Shown one piece after another: positions 1 to 5,261 of a DNA stretch of 5,441 nucleotides; the stretch's first letter is position 1; each line of letters begins with the position of its first letter. The translations under genes and the position numbers were made by a program. This stretch comes from Paracoccaceae bacterium (lineage in GTDB: Bacteria > Pseudomonadota > Alphaproteobacteria > Rhodobacterales > Rhodobacteraceae): positions 1 through 5,441 of the forward strand of contig JAMWZF010000219.1 in NCBI GenBank assembly GCA_024304875.1, written 5' to 3'. A model generated the notes under the pieces. That model worked only from the letters and a program-made list of their open reading frames with translations. It did not search any database and had not been told where the DNA came from.

Positions 1-2
1 CG

Positions 3-500
3 CAGAACTGGTCGAAGGACTGGCTGCCCAAGCTGCGCGAGGACATGCGCCAGTGCGGCGCGGATCTTTGCGTGCTGATCAGCCGGGTCCGGCCCGAGGG
101 GGTGGAGACCTTCGCCCAGGTGGACGGCGTCTGGGTGGCCGCGCCGCGCTACGCGGTGCCGTTGGCTTCGGTGTTGCGCGGCACGTTGCTGGAGGTGGCG
201 GCCGCGAAGGGGCAGCGCCAGGGCCAGGCGACCAAGACCGAGATGCTCTACGACTACCTCACCGGCCCTCAGTTCCGCGCCCGGGTGGAGGCGATGGTGG
301 AGCGGTTCGACGACCTGCGGGCCGACCTGGTGCGCGAGCGCAAGACGATGATGGCGCTCTGGGCCAAGCGGGAGAAGGCCCTTGGACTCGCGCAGGACGC
401 GATGATCGGGATGTACGGGGACGTGCAGGGGATCGCCGGGGCGGCGATGCCCGAGATCGCGGGGTTGGACGTGCCGCTTCTCGACGACGTGGAGGACTAG
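3..500 (+). CDS. DUF2130 domain-containing protein, 3' part only
   Basis: The reading frame is open from the left edge and ends with TAG at 498-500, so only the last 165 residues or so are present and the true start lies outside the window. The frame begins QNWSKDWLPKLREDMRQ, and the motif GVETFAQVDGVWV follows. This asparagine-tryptophan entry followed by a 'GADL.VL(I/V)S....GVETF.QVDGVWV' block matches my memory of the C-terminal half of DUF2130 (PF09903) proteins. The segment FRARVEAMVERFDDLRADLVRERKTM looks helical and charged, as in the coiled-coil-like tail of that family. The family function is unknown to me and no catalytic residues can be named. The internal ATG at 45 is not a plausible start because conserved sequence continues upstream of it. 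The gene is followed by 400 bases without a clear gene, so it does not appear to share a transcript with what follows. Confidence 0.75.
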   Translation, partial: QNWSKDWLPKLREDMRQCGADLCVLISRVRPEGVETFAQVDGVWVAAPRYAVPLASVLRGTLLEVAAAKGQRQGQATKTEMLYDYLTGPQFRARVEAMVERFDDLRADLVRERKTMMALWAKREKALGLAQDAMIGMYGDVQGIAGAAMPEIAGLDVPLLDDVED

Positions 501-907
501 AGGGCGCTGGCGATCGTCTCGAGCGCCGAGCCCGACGCCCCGATCAGGAGAGGGCAATGGTCGTGAGATGCTGGCGCTGCCCCTGCTGGTTTAGCGGGGG
601 AGCTGCCCCTCGCGCAGGTGGGGCGACGATCCCGACAGCGATCAGGTCGATAACCCCCGCAGAAGCGGCGAACTCCGGGCCTATGTTATAGCGCACCGCC
701 GTCGTCACAGGTGGGCCGGAAGAGACGGCGCGGGGAGGGCGGCGGACGCGCCGCTCAATCGGGGGGCCGCGAGGCCGAGACGCAGGATTGCCGCGGCGAA
801 GGGAGCCGGCGGCGTGAGGATCCTCGGGCTTCGGTCGGCCGGGGCGGGCTCCGGCGCCTGGGGGACGTCAGGGTGCGCGACCAAGGGACGGCCTGGCCGA
901 TCTTGCC
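501..907. other. gene-poor stretch between DUF2130 gene and minus-strand membrane protein
   Basis: I see no convincing gene here. Frames in this GC-rich stretch are open on both strands, but their translations are low-complexity (Gly/Arg- or Pro/Ala-rich) and lack a start with a ribosome binding site. A hairpin with a 7-bp stem (594-600 with 607-613, one G-U pair) lies about 95 bases after the DUF2130 stop. It has no T-tract on either side, so it is not a classic terminator. A -10-like TATAGC occurs at 687-692 (+) without a matching -35. No tRNA or other structured RNA was recognised by eye. Confidence 0.5.
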
Positions 908-1159
908 TCAGACCTCGGGCGCGCCGGGGCGGGGGATGACGCCGGCGTCCTTGACTGCGGTTTCGTCCCAGTCGGGATCCCAGCGCTTGATCCGGCGCGA
1001 GACGACATAGGCCGCGGGCCAGCTCAGCACGAAGCCGAGGCCTGCGGCGATGCCGATGGCAGGCCAGCTGTAGTACCCGAGGCTGAGGACAAGGATCGTC
1101 AGACCCCCGGCCAGCACGGAGCCGGTCAGCAGGGTGAGGAAAAGGCTCAGGCGGTCCAT
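908..1159 (-). CDS. small two-helix membrane protein (hypothetical)
   Basis: This encodes 83 residues beginning MDRLSLFLTLLTGSVLAG and ending PRPGAPEV. The start is the ATG at 1159-1157 because a perfect Shine-Dalgarno AAGGAG lies 7 nt upstream on this strand. The frame stays open farther upstream but has no such signal. Two hydrophobic segments are visible, at about residues 6-28 (LFLTLLTGSVLAGGLTILVLSL) and about residues 33-53 (AIGIAAGLGFVLSWPAAYVVS). The basic cluster SRRIKRW follows, then an acidic, proline-ended tail, so the tail is probably cytoplasmic by the positive-inside rule. Similar small proteins of unknown function are familiar from Rhodobacterales genomes, but I cannot name a family. 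It is divergent from rpsA, with the two starts 268 bases apart. No terminator with a T-tract was found after its stop. Confidence 0.75.
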   Translation of the reverse strand: MDRLSLFLTLLTGSVLAGGLTILVLSLGYYSWPAIGIAAGLGFVLSWPAAYVVSRRIKRWDPDWDETAVKDAGVIPRPGAPEV

Positions 1160-1166
1160 GGGTGAT

Positions 1167-1172
1167 CTCCTT
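1167..1172 (-). promoter_or_regulatory. Shine-Dalgarno of the minus-strand membrane protein gene
   Basis: The minus strand reads AAGGAG, 7 nt before the ATG at 1159-1157. It fixes the start of this gene and argues against a longer N-terminus. Confidence 0.75.
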
Positions 1173-1239
1173 TCCCTCGGAAAACGTGGATCGGCCCGCC
1201 GTGGTTCCGGCGAGGTCGGCGCGCCGCCGCCCTCCGCCC

Positions 1240-1268
1240 TTGCCAAACAGGGACGGGGCGCTTATAGC
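1240..1268 (+). promoter_or_regulatory. probable sigma-70-type promoter of rpsA
   Basis: TTGCCA (1240-1245, five of six matches to TTGACA) is followed by a 17-base spacer and TATAGC (1263-1268, four of six matches to TATAAT). Transcription would start near 1275 and give a leader of about 150 nt before the rpsA ATG. The -10 sits between short inverted arms, GGGGCG (1255-1260) and CGCCCC (1270-1275), which extend with a one-base bulge to GAC/GTC. This may be an operator or a chance feature of GC-rich DNA. On the minus strand the same -10 reads TATAAG, but I found no matching -35 for the divergent gene. This is a prediction from sequence only. Confidence 0.5.
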
Positions 1269-1315
1269 CCGCCCCTGTCGAAGCGGGGGCACACCCGCGC
1301 GCGGGGGATGAGGCA

Positions 1316-1345
1316 GGGTCGGTGCTGAACCGGCCCTTCGTTTTT
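1316..1345 (+). terminator. terminator-like hairpin in the rpsA leader (possible attenuator)
   Basis: The sequence GGGTCGGT (1316-1323), loop GCTGA and ACCGGCCC (1329-1336) form an 8-bp stem with one G-U pair. TTCGTTTTT (1337-1345) follows directly. This has the shape of an intrinsic terminator on the plus strand. No plus-strand gene ends nearby, since the closest upstream one stops at 500, and the rpsA start is 82 bases downstream. If the promoter at 1240-1268 is correct, transcripts reach this hairpin after about 40 nt, which would make it an attenuator. Upstream alternative pairings exist, such as GCCCC (1271-1275) with GGGGC (1286-1290) and the palindrome at 1294-1305. It could also be a relic terminator of a gene that once lay upstream. 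Confidence 0.45.
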
Positions 1346-1427
1346 CATCCCCGGTGGACCAATCACCCGAAAGACCCGCGGAGACAACCGCGCGGCCAGA
1401 AAACCTAAAAAGGAATCGCAAAGCCAC

Positions 1428-3110
1428 ATGGCTCAGAACGCATCTATGGAGGAATTCGAGGCCCTCCTGAACGAAAGCCTCGAAATGGACACCCCGGACG
1501 AGGGTTCGGTTGTCAAAGGCAAGGTCATCGCCATCGAGGCGGGACAAGCCATCATCGACGTCGGCTACAAGATGGAAGGCCGCGTCGACCTCAAGGAATT
1601 CGCGAACCCCGGTGAAACCTCCGACCTGGCCGTCGGGGACGAGGTGGAGGTCTACCTCCGCTCTGCCGAGAACGCCCGCGGCGAAGCCGTCATCTCGCGC
1701 GAGATGGCCCGCCGCGAGGAAGCCTGGGATCGTCTCGAGAAGGCCTATGCGGATGAAGAGCGCGTCGAAGGCGCCATCTTCGGCCGCGTCAAGGGCGGCT
1801 TCACCGTCGACCTCGGCGGCGCCGTGGCCTTCCTGCCCGGCTCCCAGGTCGATGTCCGCCCCGTGCGCGACGCCGGCCCGCTGATGGGCCTCAAGCAGCC
1901 GTTCCAGATCCTCAAGATGGACCGCCGCCGGGGCAACATCGTCGTCTCGCGCCGTGCGATCCTCGAAGAGAGCCGCGCCGAGCAGCGTGCCGAGGTCATC
2001 GGCAACCTGGCCGAAGGTCAGGCCGTGGACGGCGTGGTCAAGAACATCACCGAGTACGGCGCCTTCGTCGACCTTGGCGGTGTGGACGGCCTGCTGCACG
2101 TCACCGACATGGCCTGGCGCCGTGTCAACCACCCCTCCGAGATCCTGTCGATCGGCGAGACCGTGAAGGTCCAGGTCATCAAGATCAACAAGGAGACCCA
2201 CCGTATCAGCCTCGGCATGAAGCAGCTGCAGGACGATCCGTGGGATTCGGTCTCGCAGAAATACGAGCTGGAAAGCACCCACACGGGCCGCGTCACCAAC
2301 ATCACCGACTACGGTGCGTTCGTGGAGCTGGAGCCGGGTGTCGAGGGCCTCGTCCATGTCTCCGAGATGTCCTGGACCAAGAAGAACGTCCATCCGGGCA
2401 AGATCGTCTCCACCTCCCAGGAGGTCGAGGTCATGGTGCTCGAGATCGACGAGGCCAAGCGCCGCGTGTCCCTGGGCCTCAAGCAGACCATGCGCAACCC
2501 GTGGGAAGTCTTTGCCGAGACCCATCCCGAGGGCACCGAGGTCGAGGGCGAGGTCAAGAACATCACCGAGTTCGGCCTGTTCGTGGGTCTGCCCGGCGAG
2601 ATCGACGGTATGGTCCACCTGTCCGACCTGACCTGGGAAGGCCGGGGCGAGGACGTGATCGGCGACTACCGCAAGGGTGACATGGTCAAGGCCAAGGTCA
2701 TCGAGGTGGACGTCGAGAAGGAGCGCATCTCGCTCTCGATCAAGGCCCTGGACGACACCTTCTCGGGTGTTGTGGACGGCGTGAAGCGCGGCTCGATCAT
2801 CACCGTCGAGGTGACGAAGATCGAGGACGGCGGCATCGAGGTGGAATACGAGGGCATGAAGTCCTTCATCCGCCGCTCGGACCTGTCCCGTGACCGTGCG
2901 GAGCAGCGCCCCGACCGCTTCGGCGTCGGCGACAAGGTGGACGTCCGCGTCACCAACGTCGATCCGAAGTCGCGCCGCCTGGGTCTGTCGATCAAGGCCC
3001 GCGAGATCGCCGAAGAGAAGGAAGCCGTGGAACAGTTCGGTTCGTCCGACAGCGGTGCTTCGCTGGGCGACATCCTCGGCGCGGCCCTGAACCGCGGCGA
3101 CGACGACTGA
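1428..3110 (+). CDS. rpsA: 30S ribosomal protein S1
   Basis: This is a complete 560-residue protein, about the usual length for a six-domain S1. S1 binds single-stranded mRNA on the small ribosomal subunit and helps start translation of messages with weak Shine-Dalgarno sites. Six S1/OB-fold repeats are visible at roughly residues 26-92, 110-176, 197-265, 283-352, 370-440 and 457-527. Domains 3 to 5 carry the classic 'G.V.NITEYGAFVDL...GLLH(V)...M.W' pattern and end in 'RISLGMKQ'-like strands. Domains 1 and 2 are the divergent, ribosome-docking type. The ATG at 1428 is chosen because the protein starts with the family N-terminus MAQNASMEEFEALLNE. AAGGA at 1410-1414 lies rather far away (13 nt), so the ribosome binding site is weak. 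The cytidylate kinase gene cmk that commonly precedes rpsA is absent here. The gene has its own promoter and a strong terminator, so it is probably transcribed alone. Confidence 0.97.
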   Translation: MAQNASMEEFEALLNESLEMDTPDEGSVVKGKVIAIEAGQAIIDVGYKMEGRVDLKEFANPGETSDLAVGDEVEVYLRSAENARGEAVISREMARREEAWDRLEKAYADEERVEGAIFGRVKGGFTVDLGGAVAFLPGSQVDVRPVRDAGPLMGLKQPFQILKMDRRRGNIVVSRRAILEESRAEQRAEVIGNLAEGQAVDGVVKNITEYGAFVDLGGVDGLLHVTDMAWRRVNHPSEILSIGETVKVQVIKINKETHRISLGMKQLQDDPWDSVSQKYELESTHTGRVTNITDYGAFVELEPGVEGLVHVSEMSWTKKNVHPGKIVSTSQEVEVMVLEIDEAKRRVSLGLKQTMRNPWEVFAETHPEGTEVEGEVKNITEFGLFVGLPGEIDGMVHLSDLTWEGRGEDVIGDYRKGDMVKAKVIEVDVEKERISLSIKALDDTFSGVVDGVKRGSIITVEVTKIEDGGIEVEYEGMKSFIRRSDLSRDRAEQRPDRFGVGDKVDVRVTNVDPKSRRLGLSIKAREIAEEKEAVEQFGSSDSGASLGDILGAALNRGDDD

Positions 3111-3137
3111 CCGCGGCCTGACGGCTGAATGAATTGG

Positions 3138-3168
3138 CCCCCGCCGGAGCGATCCGGCGGGGGTTTTT
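3138..3168 (+). terminator. intrinsic terminator of rpsA
   Basis: A perfect 10-bp GC stem, CCCCCGCCGG (3138-3147) with CCGGCGGGGG (3154-3163), has a 6-base loop and is followed by TTTTT (3164-3168). It begins 27 bases after the rpsA stop. It separates rpsA from the downstream nucleotidyltransferase gene, whose promoter starts three bases after the T-tract. Confidence 0.93.
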
Positions 3169-3170
3169 CT

Positions 3171-3199
3171 TTGACGGACGTGCACCCATCAAAAATAAT
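3171..3199 (+). promoter_or_regulatory. near-consensus promoter of the nucleotidyltransferase gene
   Basis: TTGACG (3171-3176, five of six) is followed by a 17-base spacer and AATAAT (3194-3199, five of six). It is the best sigma-70 match in the window and would start transcription near 3206. The left palindromic arm (3180-3211) covers the spacer, the -10 and the expected start point. A protein bound there would block RNA polymerase, which suggests repression, possibly by the gene's own product. No binding data are available. Confidence 0.6.
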
Positions 3200-3260
3200 A
3201 TTGCTGGGTACAACGCCCGGTGCTACCTGTACCCAGCAAAGATATTTTTGATGGGTACAC
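3180..3260. repeat. pair of 32-bp inverted arms upstream of the nucleotidyltransferase gene (probable operator)
   Basis: The left arm 3180-3211 and right arm 3229-3260 are reverse complements at 28 of 32 positions by my count, separated by 17 bases. Key words are ACCCATCAAAAATA ... TTGCTGGGTAC in the left arm and GTACCCAGCAAAG ... TTTTTGATGGGTAC in the right arm. Each arm is also an imperfect palindrome, with outer blocks of the type GTACCCA.C ... G.TGGGTAC around an AT-rich core. The arms can therefore be read as two copies of one operator or as one long hairpin. They are strikingly AT-rich against the GC-rich surroundings. The left arm lies on the promoter, and the right arm contains an in-frame ATG (3251) and ends two bases before the chosen start. 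No further copy is seen downstream of the gene. Confidence 0.85.
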
Positions 3261-3262
3261 CG

Positions 3263-4282
3263 ATGGACCGCTTTTCCCTCGCTGGCCACACGGCCTATGC
3301 CGATCTGCGCCGGTTGCTCCTCGAGGACGAGGTTGCCGCGCTGACCGGGACGATCCGGACCAAGACCCGGAATGGCCGGACCTATCTCTACCAGACCTTC
3401 CGGACCGGCGGACGGATGGCGGACCGCTACATCGGCGAGGCGACCCCGGAGACGAAAGCCATGATCGCCCGCCAGCAGGAGCTGAAGGCGCGCGCCAAGG
3501 ATCGGCAGGCGACCCGCACCCGGCTGGCCCGGACCCTGCGGGCCGAGGGCTACCTGCCGATGGACGCCAGGACCGGCTCTCTCCTCCTCGCCCTTGCCCG
3601 GATCGGGGTGTTCCGGCTGGGGGGGACGCTGGTCGGGACGATGGCCTTCCGGCACTACGAGGGCGAACTGGGCATCCGCCTCGGCGCGGGGCAGCTGGCC
3701 CAGACCGGCGACATCGACATCGCCAGTTTCGAGCACCTGTCCCTCGCCATCGGGGATACGGTGATCGAGCCGGTCGCGGATGCCCTTGGCACCCTGTCCT
3801 TCGCCCCCCTGCCCAGCCTCGAGCCGCGGCACATCTGGCGCTGGGCGGATTCGACGTCCGAGGTGATGGTGGAGTTCCTCACCACGGCGATGAAGGGGGA
3901 CGAGGGGTTGAAGCCGCTGCCGAGCCTCGGGGTGTCGGCGCAGGGGCTGCACTATCTGAATTTCCTGCTGGCGGAGCCGATCAAGGCGGTGACGCTCTAC
4001 CGGTCGGGCCTCATCGTGCAGATCCCCCGGCCCGAGGCCTTCGCGATCCACAAGCTGATCGTCGCGGACCGGCGGCGCGAGGGGCCGGATGCGCTGAAGG
4101 CGGTCAAGGACCGGGCGCAGGCGGCCGTGCTGGTCCGGGTTCTGGCCGAGGACCGGCCGGACGAGCTGGCCGAGGCGTACCACGACGCCATGGGCCGGGG
4201 GCCGAACTGGCGCAGGCGGATCGGGGCGAGCCTCGAGCGGATGCCGCAGACGAGGGCCCTTCTGGACGCGCTGCCGGCGTAG
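3263..4282 (+). CDS. GSU2403-family nucleotidyltransferase fold protein
   Basis: This encodes 339 residues. The N-terminal part (about 28-60) has NGRTYLYQTFRTGGR...DRYIGEATPE, the 'YwY..r..G....kYiG' signature I associate with this family (NTP_transf_8, PF12281 by memory). A basic helix follows (66-95). The nucleotidyltransferase core is visible as LGGTLVGTMAF (119-129) and TGDIDIA (148-154), where Asp150 and Asp152 would be metal ligands. Glu204 in VEFLT (203-207) is a candidate third carboxylate. The C-terminal part carries IPRPEAFAIHKLIVADRR (254-271), a helical segment resembling that of AbiEii/MNT-type enzymes. Which substrate is nucleotidylated, and whether it is active, is unknown. I chose the ATG at 3263. 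An in-frame ATG at 3251 lies inside the palindrome, and neither start has a good Shine-Dalgarno. A TTG at 3134 lies within the rpsA terminator and is unlikely. No partner antitoxin gene is visible beside it. The gene interrupts the usual rpsA-ihfB neighbourhood, which suggests acquisition. Confidence 0.8.
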   Translation: MDRFSLAGHTAYADLRRLLLEDEVAALTGTIRTKTRNGRTYLYQTFRTGGRMADRYIGEATPETKAMIARQQELKARAKDRQATRTRLARTLRAEGYLPMDARTGSLLLALARIGVFRLGGTLVGTMAFRHYEGELGIRLGAGQLAQTGDIDIASFEHLSLAIGDTVIEPVADALGTLSFAPLPSLEPRHIWRWADSTSEVMVEFLTTAMKGDEGLKPLPSLGVSAQGLHYLNFLLAEPIKAVTLYRSGLIVQIPRPEAFAIHKLIVADRRREGPDALKAVKDRAQAAVLVRVLAEDRPDELAEAYHDAMGRGPNWRRRIGASLERMPQTRALLDALPA

Positions 4283-4453
4283 CCTGGCCCGGGGCGGCGG
4301 ATGGAGCCGCGCGCGACGGACGGCTGTGCCGCAGTTGTGAGTTTCGGCGGGTGCCCCCGCTCCGAATCATTGGCGGGTCGCGGCGGCAGGAGGTCGCCCA
4401 GCCGGCGGCGGGTCGCCGACCGGGGCCTCCGTCAAGCCCCTATCTGCCCGAAT

Positions 4454-4481
4454 TTGCCCGGGAATCAGGACTTTCGGGCAA
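4454..4481. repeat. inverted repeat upstream of ihfB (candidate operator)
   Basis: Perfect 7-base arms, TTGCCCG (4454-4460) and CGGGCAA (4475-4481), are separated by 14 bases, and a TTGACC -35-like element begins two bases later. The interior holds AATCAGGACTTTC (4463-4475), which fits seven of the nine specified positions of the IHF consensus WATCAANNNNTTR. Negative autoregulation by IHF is known in E. coli, so this is a reasonable but unproven control site. Confidence 0.35.
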
Positions 4482-4482
4482 G

Positions 4483-4520
4483 TTGACCCCATTTCCGTTC
4501 ACGCGGTTAGCGCCTATAGT
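4483..4520 (+). promoter_or_regulatory. probable ihfB promoter region
   Basis: TTGACC (4483-4488) is a good -35. At 17 bases spacing the -10 would be the poor GTTAGC (4506-4511). The better -10-like TATAGT (4515-4520) has no good -35 at 17 bases. Which pair is used cannot be settled from the sequence. A short hairpin, CCCCC (4521-4525) with GGGGG (4530-4534), would fall at the very start of the transcript. The rest of the gap from 4283 to 4453 is GC-rich, with no gene or clear terminator seen. Confidence 0.4.
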
Positions 4521-4577
4521 CCCCCCACCGGGGGAGGACCGCCGGAGGGACCAGAACAGCGGGAAACAGGGGGCGCC

Positions 4578-4859
4578 ATGATCCGCTCGGAGTTGATCCA
4601 GAAGATTGCTGACGAGAATCCGCACCTCTTCCACCGCGATGTGGAGCGCATCGTGAACACAGTCTTCGACCGCATCACCATGGCGATGGCCAATGGCGAC
4701 CGGGTCGAATTGCGCGGTTTCGGCGCCTTTTCGGTCAAGAAGCGCGACGCCCGCACCGGGCGCAACCCGCGCACCGGCGAGTCGGTTCATGTGGAAGAGA
4801 AACACGTGCCCTTCTTCAAGACGGGCAAGCTCTTGCGCGACCGGCTGAACGACAAGTAA
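4578..4859 (+). CDS. ihfB: integration host factor subunit beta
   Basis: This is a complete 93-residue HU/IHF-family protein of typical length (94 in E. coli). It pairs with IhfA to bind the DNA minor groove at specific sites and bend the DNA sharply, serving nucleoid structure, transcription and recombination. The helical dimer region is at residues 1-40 (MIRSELIQKIADENPHLFHR...). Next come the strand block RGFGAF (46-51) and the beta-arm with RTGRNPRTGE (59-68). Pro64 is the expected DNA-intercalating proline. The C-terminal VPFFKTGKLLRDRL is typical of the family. The N-terminus MIRSELI and the arm favour the beta subunit over HU or IhfA. The ATG at 4578 is preceded by AGGGGG (4568-4573), a usable ribosome binding site. 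The gene has its own upstream promoter region, and lapA follows after 49 bases. Confidence 0.96.
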   Translation: MIRSELIQKIADENPHLFHRDVERIVNTVFDRITMAMANGDRVELRGFGAFSVKKRDARTGRNPRTGESVHVEEKHVPFFKTGKLLRDRLNDK

Positions 4860-4866
4860 GCCGGCC

Positions 4867-4872
4867 TATATA
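4867..4872 (+). promoter_or_regulatory. weak -10-like element before the LapA-domain gene
   Basis: TATATA stands out from the GC-rich context in the 49-base gap between ihfB and the next gene. No recognisable -35 lies 16-18 bases upstream. It could give the downstream gene a second promoter, but read-through from ihfB is at least as likely. Confidence 0.2.
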
Positions 4873-4908
4873 GCAGGGCGACAACCACCGCAGACCGGGA
4901 CGGGCCAC

Positions 4909-5250
4909 ATGCGCTACATCACCTATACCTTCTGGGCCATCGTCGGCATCTGCCTGATCGTCCTCGGCCTCGCGAACCGTCAGGTGGTCTCGCTCAAGGC
5001 GCTGCCCGACGGGCTGGCCGCACTGATCGGTGTCAGCCCGACGATCTCGATGCCCCTGTTCATGGTCATCTTCATCGGCGTGGCCCTCGGCCTGCTGATC
5101 GGCTTCGTCTGGGAGTGGATCCGCGAGCACAAGCACCGGGCCGCCGCGGCCCGCGCCCGCCGCGAGGCGCAGAAGCTGGAGCGCGAGGTGGGCCGCCTGA
5201 AGGCCGAGAAACACGACGGCAAGGACGACGTCCTGGCCCTGCTCGAGTAG
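4909..5250 (+). CDS. LapA (YciS-like) domain-containing membrane protein
   Basis: This encodes 113 residues. Two transmembrane segments are visible, at about 4-22 (ITYTFWAIVGICLIVLGLA) and about 46-68 (ISMPLFMVIFIGVALGLLIGF). They are joined by a short loop with the family-like NRQVVSLKALPDGL. A charged helical tail follows (about 72-101, rich in Arg, Ala, Glu and Lys, likely coiled coil). This is the architecture of the LapA domain (PF06305); E. coli LapA (YciS) acts with LapB in lipopolysaccharide assembly. Whether the alphaproteobacterial protein does the same is not established here, and no lapB is next to it. The ATG at 4909 is chosen because it begins directly before the first membrane helix. 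The purine-rich GGGACGGG (4897-4904) upstream is only a fair ribosome binding site. The position between ihfB and trpF is common in Rhodobacterales. Confidence 0.88.
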   Translation: MRYITYTFWAIVGICLIVLGLANRQVVSLKALPDGLAALIGVSPTISMPLFMVIFIGVALGLLIGFVWEWIREHKHRAAAARARREAQKLEREVGRLKAEKHDGKDDVLALLE

Positions 5251-5261
5251 CGGCGCAGGCG

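Noticed and set aside
594..613. Hairpin as terminator of the DUF2130 gene
   Set aside because: The 7-bp stem includes a G-U pair and has no T-tract on either side, so it cannot be supported as an intrinsic terminator.
705..907. Minus-strand Pro/Ala-rich reading ending in LPAPSLPAHL as a small gene downstream of the membrane protein
   Set aside because: It has no ATG, only a TTG without a ribosome binding site, and no recognisable motif, so it is probably chance openness in GC-rich DNA.
890..907. CGGCCAGGCCG palindrome as terminator of the minus-strand membrane gene
   Set aside because: The stem is five pairs around a single central base and no T-tract follows.
705..3185. 826-residue open frame on the minus strand
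   Set aside because: It runs antisense through rpsA and the small membrane gene. Its composition is a product of GC-rich codon bias in rpsA, and it matches no family.
3134..3262. Longer N-terminus of the nucleotidyltransferase from the TTG at 3134
   Set aside because: That start lies inside the rpsA terminator, upstream of the gene's own promoter, and the extra residues translate the terminator and palindromes.
2666..4183. 505-residue open frame on the minus strand
   Set aside because: It is antisense to both rpsA and the nucleotidyltransferase gene and crosses the rpsA terminator and the palindromes, so it is a shadow.
3180..4282. Palindromic arms as terminal inverted repeats of a transposon or part of a CRISPR-like array
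   Set aside because: Both arms lie on the same side of the gene, none is found beyond its 3' end, there are no spacers and repeats, and the protein is not a transposase.
3220..4581. 453-residue plus-strand frame overlapping the nucleotidyltransferase gene
   Set aside because: It is Gly/Arg/Pro/Asp-rich low-complexity translation in the wrong frame. The overlapping frame has recognisable motifs.
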